Below, in pieces: positions 15,238 to 23,764 of a stretch of DNA of 46,342 nt. The notes under the pieces are model-generated. The model saw only the letters and a program-made list of their open reading frames with translations. It did not search any database and had not been told where the DNA came from. Within the stretch, counting starts at the first letter, position 1, and every line of letters starts with the position of its first letter. Both the position numbers and the translations under genes were made by a program. The stretch is from an uncultured Gammaproteobacteria bacterium (GTDB taxonomy: Bacteria; Pseudomonadota; Gammaproteobacteria; Pseudomonadales; Pseudohongiellaceae), in the NCBI GenBank assembly GCA_913048385.1, contig CAJWVZ010000019.1:1-46342 (forward strand), in the 5' to 3' direction.

Positions 15238-16059
15238 ATGGTGCGATCAATGTCCCGTCGTGAACTAATGTTGTTGGGTATTACTGCATCGTTTGGCGCG
15301 ATTGCAGGAAGGGTAACATCAGCTCAGCCGGCGTTATCTCAAAATCAAACAGGCGAATCTGTGAAAGCGCTGACCTTTGATATCTTTGGGACGGTGGTGG
15401 ATTGGCGCGGCTCGATAATTCGCGAAGGAGAGCTGTTGTCTGAAACGCATAGTTTTTCTGTAAATTGGGGTGAGTTCGCTGATCAGTGGCGAGGCGGTTA
15501 CGGCCCGCTCATAAGTAAAGTAAGGGCAGGTGAGTTGCCGTGGACAAATATTGATGATATCCATCGAATGAGACTCGATGAGTTAATTCGAGAGTTTGGG
15601 CTAACTGGACTAAGTGAAATTGAAAAAGAGAATTTCAACAAGGCCTGGCATCGTCTGACCCCTTGGCCTGATGCGGCCGGAGGGTTAAGTCGACTAAAGG
15701 AAAAATTTATCATTGCTACTCTGTCCAATGGGAACATATCGCTTTTAACGAACATGGCGAAGAATGCGGGACTCCCTTGGGATGTGGTTTTGTCAGCGGA
15801 ACTCGCTGAGAGATATAAGCCGGACCCCGAGGCTTACCTTACCGCTGTCGACCTGCTGGATTTGGAGCCACAGGAAGTGATGATGGTTGCAACTCATCCA
15901 AGTGATTTACGAGCAGCGGCAAGAGTTGGGCTCAGAACGGCTTACGTAATTCGGCCGCTAGAGCGCGGACCAAACCCAACCGTTGATACAAGCGTTGCTG
16001 GGGACTTCGACTATACGGCTACCGATTTTTTCGATCTTGCGGTTCAATTAGGCGTCTAG
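15238..16059 (+). CDS. Exported haloacid dehalogenase-like hydrolase (HAD type II), Tat-like signal
   Basis: The 273-residue protein starts with a twin-arginine leader (SRRELMLLGITASFGAIAG) before the HAD domain. Motif I is ALTFDIFGTVVDW with the nucleophilic aspartate. Motif II is TLSNGN, and the lysine is in ERYKPDPEAY. The last motif, MVATHPSDLRAAARVG, resembles the VAAHNWDL of 2-haloacid dehalogenase-like proteins but has changed residues in the active loop, so true dehalogenation is uncertain. Relatives are normally cytoplasmic, so export is unusual. ATG 15238 follows a GGGGTAGGGGT stretch; an ATG at 15217 would overlap the cupin gene. It is the last gene of the 12208 run. Confidence 0.85.
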   Translation: MVRSMSRRELMLLGITASFGAIAGRVTSAQPALSQNQTGESVKALTFDIFGTVVDWRGSIIREGELLSETHSFSVNWGEFADQWRGGYGPLISKVRAGELPWTNIDDIHRMRLDELIREFGLTGLSEIEKENFNKAWHRLTPWPDAAGGLSRLKEKFIIATLSNGNISLLTNMAKNAGLPWDVVLSAELAERYKPDPEAYLTAVDLLDLEPQEVMMVATHPSDLRAAARVGLRTAYVIRPLERGPNPTVDTSVAGDFDYTATDFFDLAVQLGV

Positions 16060-16114
16060 AGTTAGTTTCATATACTTCGGTTGTTACTTATCTTAAAGGA
16101 TTTAAAACAAAAAG

Positions 16115-17416
16115 ATGACGTTTAATCTCTTGCTCATATCCGTTCTTTTGCTAAACGTTACAGCGATTGCGGTTTTTTTATTTTTTCGAAAATCTGCTAA
16201 TAATTCTTCTGCTATTGAAAATTTGATTCGAAACGAGTTTCAGAGGAATAGGCAAGAGGCTCAAGAACTAGCTCGGGCCAATCGTGAGGAATTATCGAAA
16301 TCATTAGCTAATTTTGAAGAAAAAATTTCATCCCTCTCCCTTAGCCTGAATAACGTGCTTCGTGAAAAATTTCAGGACTATTCAGGACAGTTGACGCAAG
16401 CGAACCAGCAAAATTCAGATAAGATCAGCTCAGTTGAGAAAGTCATTACCACTAATTTGGTTTCGATCAGAGAGGATAATAGTAAGCAGCTAGACAAGAT
16501 GAGAGAGACCGTCGATGAGAAGCTTCAGAAAACAATAAACAGCCGCCTTTCCCAATCTTTCGAAACCGTCGGCGCGCAGTTAAAAGCGGTACAGGAAGGT
16601 CTTGGTGAAATGAAACATCTTGCTTCCGATGTGGGGGGGCTTAAAAAAGTTCTAAGTAATGTAAAATTGCGTGGGGGTCTGGGAGAAGTTCAATTAGAAA
16701 TGTTGTTGGAGCAAGTTCTCGCGCCTGATCAATATGAAAAAAATGTGAAAACAAAGAAAGGAAGTAATGACCCGGTAGAATTTGCGATAAAGCTGCCAGG
16801 GAAAGATGATATTTCTAGTAATGTATTTCTTCCTATTGACGCAAAATTTCCAAAAGACATGTACGAACATCTCATTGACGCGCATGACATAGGAAATCCA
16901 AAAGAAATTGATCTGGCCCGAAAAAATTTACTGAGTTCTGTAAAGAAAATGGCCAAAGATATTTCGGAAAAATATATTGATCCGCCACACACAACAGACT
17001 TCGGAATTATGTTTTTACCATTCGAAGGAATCTACGCCGAAGTTGTTAGAGATTCAGTTATGTTAGACGACCTGCAGCGTAACTATAAGATAGTTGTCGC
17101 GGGACCAACGACTTTAGCGGCGATTCTAAATAGTCTGCAGATGGGATTTCGGACGTTGGCGATCGAGAAAAGAAGTTCTGAAGTTTGGCAGGTTTTAGGT
17201 GAGGTTAAGCAAGAGTTCTCTAAGTTTGGTGAATTAATGGATAAAGCAAAAAAGAATATCGAGACTGGCTTAGGGCAATTAGATCAAGGTATTGGAACGA
17301 GATCGCGAGCGATTGAGAGAAAGTTGAAGACGGTGGAAACCTTGAGCGTCGAAAGCCAAATTAACAATGCTGCGCATCTCGATGAACCAGCCTCAGGCCT
17401 TGACCCGACTGATTAA
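16115..17416 (+). CDS. rmuC: DNA recombination protein RmuC
   Basis: The 433-residue protein has an N-terminal membrane helix, a long heptad-rich coiled coil (about residues 30-180), then the RmuC nuclease-like core. The core includes LRGGLGEVQLEMLLEQVL, LPIDAKFPKDMYEHL and MFLPFEGIYAEVV. RmuC limits inversions at short inverted repeats and has a PD-(D/E)XK-like core; PIDAKFP is the catalytic D-x-K segment. Length is in the usual range. It follows the exported run after 55 bases, but its function is unrelated. Its stop overlaps the convergent gamma-carbonic anhydrase stop by four bases. Confidence 0.95.
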   Translation: MTFNLLLISVLLLNVTAIAVFLFFRKSANNSSAIENLIRNEFQRNRQEAQELARANREELSKSLANFEEKISSLSLSLNNVLREKFQDYSGQLTQANQQNSDKISSVEKVITTNLVSIREDNSKQLDKMRETVDEKLQKTINSRLSQSFETVGAQLKAVQEGLGEMKHLASDVGGLKKVLSNVKLRGGLGEVQLEMLLEQVLAPDQYEKNVKTKKGSNDPVEFAIKLPGKDDISSNVFLPIDAKFPKDMYEHLIDAHDIGNPKEIDLARKNLLSSVKKMAKDISEKYIDPPHTTDFGIMFLPFEGIYAEVVRDSVMLDDLQRNYKIVVAGPTTLAAILNSLQMGFRTLAIEKRSSEVWQVLGEVKQEFSKFGELMDKAKKNIETGLGQLDQGIGTRSRAIERKLKTVETLSVESQINNAAHLDEPASGLDPTD

Positions 17417-17937
17417 TTAATTTCTTTCAGCCCAGCTTTAAACCTTCTAGAGTTTTGAACGTAGTGATGAGCCGACGCTATTAATTTTTTTTGTTTCTCT
17501 GGATCAAGATTGCCTTTAATTTTCCCAGGAGAACCCATAACAACTGACCCATCTGGAATCTCCATTCCTTCTGTTATTAAAGCATTCGCGGCGATCAGGC
17601 ACCCTTTGCCAATGCGGGCGCCGTTGAGGACGATAGCGTGTATCCCAATTAAGCTGCCGGCACCAATCGTGCAACCATGAAGCATCGCGTGGTGTCCAAC
17701 AGTGACGTCGCTTTCGATAAACAGCGGGTATCCTTTGTCCGTATGCAATACTGCGCAATCTTGGACATTACTCCGTTTGCCAATAGTAATCAGTTCTGTG
17801 TCTCCTCGCACAACGGCGCCGAACCAGACACTGGAGTCTTGACCCAATAGCACATTGCCAAGAACAGTTGCTCCCTTCGCAACATAAAAATCATCTCCGT
17901 GTGTTCTTGGGGTTAAGTTGTCGAGGGTGTATAACAT
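17413..17937 (-). CDS. Gamma-class carbonic anhydrase family protein (YrdA/PaaY-like)
   Basis: The 174-residue protein is a left-handed beta-helix trimer of hexapeptide repeats (VAKGATVLGNVLLGQDSSVWFGAVVRGD and on). It keeps the three metal histidines, H65 in CAVLHTD, H82 and H87 in VTVGHHAMLHG, and the R-G-D turn, so a zinc or iron site is complete. Members may be carbonic anhydrases, CoA-thioester-linked PaaY, or of unknown activity. The glutamate proton shuttle of Cam is not evident, as is usual for the YrdA subgroup. Confidence 0.92.
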   Translation of the reverse strand: MLYTLDNLTPRTHGDDFYVAKGATVLGNVLLGQDSSVWFGAVVRGDTELITIGKRSNVQDCAVLHTDKGYPLFIESDVTVGHHAMLHGCTIGAGSLIGIHAIVLNGARIGKGCLIAANALITEGMEIPDGSVVMGSPGKIKGNLDPEKQKKLIASAHHYVQNSRRFKAGLKEIN

Positions 17938-18118
17938 TCGTGGTTCCTATACATAAATCATAGTCGAGAGGGTATCTTAAGTGTTCTCGATAATCGATCT
18001 ATTTTAATTGTGAAGATACTCTTAGCTTGCATTTGGAATTAATGGTATTTGTTTTGATGAGGAGCTATGCTGATGATTGACTTCAAGAGTTATCTTACTG
18101 AATACAAGAGAGACTTTT

Positions 18119-20287
18119 ATGCGTGCTATAAATATCGGTGTTTTGCGTTCAAGATTGGTTAGAAAATTTTGTTTAGTTCTAATGGTTGGTTCTACATTTT
18201 TTAACAGTATTCTGCACTTATACGCGCAAGGACTTTCAGGGACTGAGAACGGCGAGTGGCGTTATTTGGGGGGCGATGCGGGGAATACTCGTTACTCTCC
18301 CCTCGACCAGATAAATGCGAGTAATTTTTCTCAGCTCGAGCAGGCTTGGCGCTGGCGAAGTGATAACTTTGGACCCAATTTAGATTACTTTTCGCGTTCG
18401 ACGCCCGTCTACGTTGACGGAATGTTGTATACGGTAGCTACTCCTCGCCGTCAAGTAATCGCGATGGATCCTGGCACTGGTGAAAATCTTTGGACGTTCC
18501 GCGAGCCTGATTCTATTCGACACCAACGGTCACCCAGACAGGCCTATGGCAAAGGAGTAGCGTACGCGGAAATAGATGGTCGAGGCGTGGTTTACATTAC
18601 GACACCCGGATTTTTTTTATGGGCGTTAGATGCCAAAACCGGGATACCTCTTGAGAATTGGGGCAAAGCAGTTCCTCTCAATGGGTTCGCTGATACTGGA
18701 GCCGTAGATTTAATTCCTGAGCTCGTTAAAGACTGGGGTCCTTGGCAAGATTATCTTGTTGCGGGGGGGCGTTATGACCCAGATTACGGGATTCCCAGGG
18801 AGCTAGGAATGGTGACCGCGTCTGCGCCACCGATTGTTGTGAACGGCGTTGTTGTGGTTCTGGTAGGTCATCAGCCGAGTTATGGGCAGACACGCATTGA
18901 AAACGTTCCTGGCGATATCATGGGCTTTGATGCCGCAACGGGGGAGTTTCTATGGAAATTTCATTCAATTCCAAGGCCAGGTGAGGTTGGTCACGAGACT
19001 TGGGAAAACGATGCTTGGCGCTGGTCAGGAGATATTTCGACGTGGGCACCTGCCTCTGCAGACCCTGAATTGGGTTTAGTTTACATGGTCACCAATGCTT
19101 CAACTGTGCAGACTTATGCCGGTCATCGCCCCGGGTATAACTTGTTTGGTGGAAGTGTGTTGGCGTTAGACGTTAAGACAGGGGAGCGCAGATGGCATTA
19201 TCAAATCCATCGGAGTGATCAATGGAATTATGACCTGCCTACTCCCCCGATGCTTATGGATCTCGTTGTTGATGATCAGCCAATCCCAGCACTCATACAA
19301 AATACTAAGCAAGGGCTAATCTTCGCTTTCAACCGTGAAACAGGTGAGCCTATTTGGCCAATAGAAGACAGACCCGTATTCCAAACTGAAGTTCCCGGAA
19401 ACTATACTGCTCCTTCCCAGCCATTTCCGACATGGCCTGAGCCGGTTGACCTTATTGCCAATGAAGGGTTAACCGAACGGTTTATAATGGACTATACGCC
19501 AGAATTAAAAGAACAAGCCACTATGATATTGAACGGTTACCGCGTGGGTGGTCTTTATGTGCCGCCGTTACCGGTGGGTCATGGTAATGACTTTATAAAT
19601 AATGTTGGATGTATTGGCGCTGGAAATGTGATCCCACACCAGCCTGTTGGTGATCCGAGTACTGGGATGATGTTTGCGTCTCATGCAAGAAATTGTTTTG
19701 CGCCGGGACTTATGAGGCCTACTAATGGAATAGATCGGGACAATCCTAATTACCCGGAACCTGGTGCAGGTGGGGCAACGCCAAATAGTACACCTACCAC
19801 AGGAAAAACTGTCGCGGCATGGCTCCCTGGCGGCGGTGGCGGTGGACTGCCCACCATCGACGGGTTGCGGCTCTTCAAGCCTATGGACAACCAGCTCACA
19901 GCTTATCAGATGAATAGTGGGGATAAAGAATGGTCCTTACCGGTTGGACCAACACCTGATGCTATTAAGAATCATCCGTTACTAAAAGGCGTTGAGGTGC
20001 CAGACAGTGGGGGTGTTGGTTGGTCTATTCAGATGGTGACGGGAGATCTTTTACTGCAAACGCGGGCGCTCAGCGAGGGAATGGTACAGTTTGTTCCGGA
20101 CGCGCCACTTACATTAAATGCTCGAGATAAATACACGGGTGAGGTTCTAGGCAGTGTTCCACTGCCGGCTCCGGGGCAGTATGGGATGATGACTTATTTG
20201 CATGAGGGGGCACAGTACATTGTAGTGCAGATTGGCAGTTCCCGGACAGATGATCCGGCTGGTTTAGTGGCTTATAGGTTGCCATAG
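18119..20287 (+). CDS. Exported PQQ-dependent dehydrogenase-like beta-propeller, with Asn at the presumed catalytic Asp
   Basis: The 722-residue protein has a signal peptide (FCLVLMVGSTFFNSILHLYAQG) and an eight-bladed quinoprotein propeller with repeated tryptophan-docking units. It begins GEWRYLGGDAGNTRYSPLDQIN, as in membrane glucose/quinate-type PQQ enzymes, and has no haem motif. Where PQQ enzymes have W-D-Y/M-D, this one reads DQWNYDLPTPP, so the first aspartate is asparagine (N370, codon 19226-19228). That may mean altered chemistry. A glycine-rich loop LPGGGGGGLPTIDG lies late in the chain. ATG 18119 has AAGAGAG upstream; TTG 18077 would add 14 residues before the signal peptide. It is probably periplasmic, and the substrate is unknown. 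Confidence 0.85.
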   Translation: MRAINIGVLRSRLVRKFCLVLMVGSTFFNSILHLYAQGLSGTENGEWRYLGGDAGNTRYSPLDQINASNFSQLEQAWRWRSDNFGPNLDYFSRSTPVYVDGMLYTVATPRRQVIAMDPGTGENLWTFREPDSIRHQRSPRQAYGKGVAYAEIDGRGVVYITTPGFFLWALDAKTGIPLENWGKAVPLNGFADTGAVDLIPELVKDWGPWQDYLVAGGRYDPDYGIPRELGMVTASAPPIVVNGVVVVLVGHQPSYGQTRIENVPGDIMGFDAATGEFLWKFHSIPRPGEVGHETWENDAWRWSGDISTWAPASADPELGLVYMVTNASTVQTYAGHRPGYNLFGGSVLALDVKTGERRWHYQIHRSDQWNYDLPTPPMLMDLVVDDQPIPALIQNTKQGLIFAFNRETGEPIWPIEDRPVFQTEVPGNYTAPSQPFPTWPEPVDLIANEGLTERFIMDYTPELKEQATMILNGYRVGGLYVPPLPVGHGNDFINNVGCIGAGNVIPHQPVGDPSTGMMFASHARNCFAPGLMRPTNGIDRDNPNYPEPGAGGATPNSTPTTGKTVAAWLPGGGGGGLPTIDGLRLFKPMDNQLTAYQMNSGDKEWSLPVGPTPDAIKNHPLLKGVEVPDSGGVGWSIQMVTGDLLLQTRALSEGMVQFVPDAPLTLNARDKYTGEVLGSVPLPAPGQYGMMTYLHEGAQYIVVQIGSSRTDDPAGLVAYRLP

Positions 20288-20289
20288 TC

Positions 20290-20646
20290 ATGCAGAAACT
20301 TGTCTTTATCTGTGTGTTATTCCTGTCAGTTTCCGCGGAGGCGGCTACGTATTCGTGTGAAGCAACTAAAGAGGCCTATGTGGATCCTGACCATGCCTCT
20401 TCTGGAGAAAAAATAAGCCGTCTTTACTTCGTGGATGAGGAGAAGGGATTCAGACGAGGAAGCTCAAATGATTTTATCGGTGAGTGCCTTAAGAAATCGG
20501 CAACCCTCCTTTACTGTAGCCGAACCAACGGATTCTTTCTGACAAGAATAATAGTAAACACGAGGTCCAATGAGTTTATTTACATATTTGAAGATCAGGT
20601 TAAGTCGGCAATTTTCAGCGATGCAGGTGCCTGCACTAATGCTTAA
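20290..20646 (+). CDS. Small secreted protein with four cysteines, unknown function
   Basis: The 118-residue protein has a short signal peptide (LVFICVLFLSVSAEA) and then ATYSCEATKEAYVD. Mature cysteines lie in YSCEA, GECLKK, LYCSRT and GACTN, enough for two disulfides. Its ATG lies two bases after the stop of the PQQ-like gene, so it is co-translated with it. It may be a small partner or chaperone of that enzyme. I recognise no family. Confidence 0.7.
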   Translation: MQKLVFICVLFLSVSAEAATYSCEATKEAYVDPDHASSGEKISRLYFVDEEKGFRRGSSNDFIGECLKKSATLLYCSRTNGFFLTRIIVNTRSNEFIYIFEDQVKSAIFSDAGACTNA

Positions 20647-20658
20647 TAAGTTACCTTT

Positions 20659-21144
20659 TTAGAATGTCTGGTCTAAGCGCATAAATTTTCGTGGCGGGAA
20701 ACCGGTACGAAAACGAAATCCCAAACTCATCCGATAAACGTCTTTAACATGCTCCAGTTCAGAGCCAGATAGTGGCACGGCAGTATAGGGCTTAAACTCA
20801 CTCGTCATTTTCACTTCGATATCAGGACGGTCTAAAGCCTGGTAATACCAAGCTCTGGGCCAATGCTGAGCCGCAATATAATTTTCTCCATCAATTTTCG
20901 TAAGCCGCACCACTCGCTCGTGTCGTTCGTCTTTGTTGTTAAACGTAGCAATAACAATGCTTGAACCGCCGGACGGTTGCAGATAACCCAGTCTTGCTTC
21001 AAAATAAATCACCATTGCTACATATCCAGCGAGTGTCGAAGATATGGTTACGAGGCTCCATTTTTTTATTTTTCGAATTGTCATAACTTCATGGTAGCGT
21101 TGCCTAACGATAAGTAAAGAAAAATAACCTTGCATTGGTTTCAA
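20659..21144 (-). CDS. Membrane-anchored nitroreductase/quinone-reductase-like protein (DUF385-type)
   Basis: The protein has up to 161 residues, with an N-terminal membrane helix (WSLVTISSTLAGYVAMVIYF). A small barrel-like domain follows with SGGSSIVIATFNNKDERHERVVRLTKI, ENYIAAQHWPRAWYYQALDRPDIEVKM. The order of strands and the P-x-W-Y-x-x-L-x-x-x-P-x-x-E-V segment resemble deazaflavin-dependent nitroreductase (DUF385) proteins, so a flavin or F420-like cofactor is possible. Starts at TTG 21144, ATG 21135 or ATG 21084 are open; the last, with GAAG upstream, begins close to the helix. It is isolated on the minus strand between two PQQ loci. Confidence 0.6.
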   Translation of the reverse strand: MKPMQGYFSLLIVRQRYHEVMTIRKIKKWSLVTISSTLAGYVAMVIYFEARLGYLQPSGGSSIVIATFNNKDERHERVVRLTKIDGENYIAAQHWPRAWYYQALDRPDIEVKMTSEFKPYTAVPLSGSELEHVKDVYRMSLGFRFRTGFPPRKFMRLDQTF

Positions 21145-21208
21145 ACGACTGTTTTCTTGTTAAGCTAAATCACATTTCTGATAATAACTAGTAAAGCCTT
21201 GAGCACTT

Positions 21209-22000
21209 ATGAATATTTTTAAGATCCAACGATCCTATATTCGATTTAAAAAAATGCTTCCTGGTTTACTATTTTTTATGACTAATCCTGCATTAGCCCA
21301 AGACTCGGGCGATCATCAGTACACCACCGAAGCGATTCAGTCTGGTTATACCGTTTATTCTCAGCAGTGCGTTCTTTGTCATGGTCGACAGGGCGATACT
21401 GTAGATGGAATTGATTTGAAAAATGGACTATTTCGAGGCGCTAGGTCTGATTCAGAGTTAGAGGCAATCATTTTAAACGGAGCTGCCGAGGGTCGTATGC
21501 CTGCTTTTGACCTGCTAGAAAGTGAGTTAAATAGCGTCATAGCATACATTCGTGCAGGCTTTGACCCTGACGGCGCGTCGGTCAGTATCGGCGATCCGGC
21601 CCGCGGTAAAGAGTTATTTAACGGAAAAGGAGGATGTTCGGATTGTCATCGAGTCGCCGGTTACGGGCCTCGTACAGCGCCAGATTTAAGTTATATCGGA
21701 GCAATTCGCACACCAGCATCCCTCGAAAGAAATATAGTTGACCCAGCCTCTGCGCTGTTACCTATAAATCGACCGATACGACTGATTACTCGTTACGAGG
21801 AGACTGTAATCGGCCGACGGTTAAATGAGGATACTTACACTATTCAACTCGTCGACTCGAATGGAAGGCTCCGATCTTTCAGGAAGTCTGATCTTGTGAC
21901 CTTTGAGATAAGTCAAGAGCCGAGTAAATTGCCAACTGCTCTCCCTGAGGACGAGGTTGCCGATCTTGTAGCATATCTTTTGACATTGACGGGTTTGTAA
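21209..22000 (+). CDS. Periplasmic dihaem cytochrome c, electron partner of the adjacent PQQ dehydrogenase
   Basis: The 263-residue protein has a signal peptide (MLPGLLFFMTNPALA) and two haem c sites, CVLCH at 54-58 and CSDCH at 143-147. The first domain has RMPAF (M97) as a plausible axial methionine. The second domain carries an RSFRKSDLVTFEI insertion often seen in cytochromes next to quinoproteins. The PQQ alcohol dehydrogenase gene follows after 14 bases and itself lacks a haem, so this protein most likely accepts electrons from it and passes them to the oxidase chain. Confidence 0.92.
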   Translation: MNIFKIQRSYIRFKKMLPGLLFFMTNPALAQDSGDHQYTTEAIQSGYTVYSQQCVLCHGRQGDTVDGIDLKNGLFRGARSDSELEAIILNGAAEGRMPAFDLLESELNSVIAYIRAGFDPDGASVSIGDPARGKELFNGKGGCSDCHRVAGYGPRTAPDLSYIGAIRTPASLERNIVDPASALLPINRPIRLITRYEETVIGRRLNEDTYTIQLVDSNGRLRSFRKSDLVTFEISQEPSKLPTALPEDEVADLVAYLLTLTGL

Positions 22001-22014
22001 TAGAGGAATTTTTT

Positions 22015-23676
22015 ATGTTGAAGACACTGAAAGAAATTAGTCAGTCCGCCCTCGCGATATTAATTTTTATGGCTCCGATGTTAAGTGATGCGGAGGTCAC
22101 CTTTGATCGAATTCTAAATGCTTCTAATGAGCCTGAAAATTGGCTCACGTACAATGGAGGATACAACAGTCAGCGTTTTAGTATTTTAGATCAAGTCAAT
22201 CAAACTAACGTTGAAAAACTCAAGCTTCAGTGGACTTTGCAAAATCAGGTTTTTGGCGCATGGCAATCAAATCCGATTGTTGCAGACGGGATAATGTATG
22301 TTACCGAGAGACCCAACACGGTCATCGCATTAGACGCAGTAACCGGAGGCGTGTTTTGGAAGTATCGGTATGACCCCTCGCCTGAGGCCACTGTTTGCTG
22401 TGGGGCAAATAATAGAGGCGTAGCGATACTTGGTGATAAAGTTTTTATGGGCACATTAGACGCCCGTTTAATAGCAATAGATCGAATAACCGGAGTGCCC
22501 CTTTGGAATGTTGAGGTCGGTGATGTAGAGCTCGCCTACTCCGTTACAATGGCCCCACTGGTAGTAAAAAATAACGTGCTAGTAGGTGTCGGCGGAGGTG
22601 AATACGGTATTCGTGGTTATGTAGCGGCCTACGACGCGGACACGGGTAAAGAAGTTTGGAAAACCTATACGATTCCTGCGCCCGGAGAAGCGAATCACGA
22701 TAGTTGGGAGGGTGACGACTGGGAGCATGGCGGCGCTCCTGTTTGGATAACCGGTTCGTACGACTCCGAGCTTAATCTTACGTACTGGGGTGTTGGCAAC
22801 CCAGGTCCAGATTGGAATGCGGGTCAGCGTCCCGGCGATAACCTTTATTCTGATTCGGTTCTTGCTCTTGATGCCGACACAGGAGAGCTGCAATGGCATT
22901 TTCAATTCACGCCAAACGATGCTTATGATTATGATTCTGTGCAGGTGCCCGTGCTAGCCGACATAACTTTTAACGATCAGTTAAAAAAGGTCATGATGTG
23001 GGCTAATCGGAACGGATATTTTTATGTGCTTGACCGTACCAATGGAGATTTTCTTCAGGGAAAGCCTTATGTGCGAGTTAACTGGTCGAGTGGGCTAGAT
23101 GAAAATGGAAGGCCCATACCGACCCCGCAGCCGGACGGAATGCCGACGTTTCCCGGAAATCAAGGTGGCACCAATTGGTACCCTCCTTCTTTTAGCCCAA
23201 GGACTGAATTGTTTTATTTTAGCGCGTGGCAAGATTACGCGACCATTTACAAGCCTGTTGAACAAGAATACACGCCTGGTCGCGCTTTCTTGGGCGGTGG
23301 GTTTAGTGTCTTGGCGCCAGCGCCGGGTGCTCCAACCATAGGTATTGGCCGAACTAGTCCAATTAATAATTGGACTAACGAAGTCGGCCATGCCTCCCTT
23401 AAAGCAATGGATCCCCGGACTGGCGAAGCGGTTTGGTCTTATGATCAATTTGATGTTAGTGATAGTGGTATGTTAACGACAGGATCAGATTTATTGTTTA
23501 CCGGAGGGAGGGAGGGTTACTTTCATGCAATCGATGCCCGTAATGGTGAACTCCGCTGGAAAGCTAATCTGGGCGGACAAATTGTCATGGCGCCAATAAC
23601 GTATATGGCTGGGGGTGTTCAGTATATTTCTGTAATTTCTGGACACGCCTTGTTCACCTTTTCATTACCGCAGTGA
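22015..23676 (+). CDS. PQQ-dependent alcohol dehydrogenase with DYD (lanthanide-type) metal site
   Basis: The 553-residue protein has a signal peptide and an eight-bladed PQQ propeller of the methanol/ethanol dehydrogenase class. The vicinal disulfide CC is at 128-129 (TVCCGANNRG). Metal and active-site residues fit E196 (GGEYGIRG), N262 (GNPGPDWN) and D305. D307 completes the Y-D-Y-D motif (codons 22927-22935). Calcium enzymes such as MxaF usually have a small residue at that extra position, while lanthanide enzymes (XoxF, ExaF, PedH) have aspartate. This enzyme is therefore predicted to use a lanthanide. It lacks a C-terminal cytochrome; the dihaem cytochrome upstream is its likely acceptor. 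Confidence 0.93.
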   Translation: MLKTLKEISQSALAILIFMAPMLSDAEVTFDRILNASNEPENWLTYNGGYNSQRFSILDQVNQTNVEKLKLQWTLQNQVFGAWQSNPIVADGIMYVTERPNTVIALDAVTGGVFWKYRYDPSPEATVCCGANNRGVAILGDKVFMGTLDARLIAIDRITGVPLWNVEVGDVELAYSVTMAPLVVKNNVLVGVGGGEYGIRGYVAAYDADTGKEVWKTYTIPAPGEANHDSWEGDDWEHGGAPVWITGSYDSELNLTYWGVGNPGPDWNAGQRPGDNLYSDSVLALDADTGELQWHFQFTPNDAYDYDSVQVPVLADITFNDQLKKVMMWANRNGYFYVLDRTNGDFLQGKPYVRVNWSSGLDENGRPIPTPQPDGMPTFPGNQGGTNWYPPSFSPRTELFYFSAWQDYATIYKPVEQEYTPGRAFLGGGFSVLAPAPGAPTIGIGRTSPINNWTNEVGHASLKAMDPRTGEAVWSYDQFDVSDSGMLTTGSDLLFTGGREGYFHAIDARNGELRWKANLGGQIVMAPITYMAGGVQYISVISGHALFTFSLPQ

Positions 23677-23764
23677 TTGATTTAGTGGTGATTTATGAGC
23701 TTTTTAATAACTTATTTAATTATTTAAGACACGGCCAGATTATTCCGATTGTGAGAGACATATT

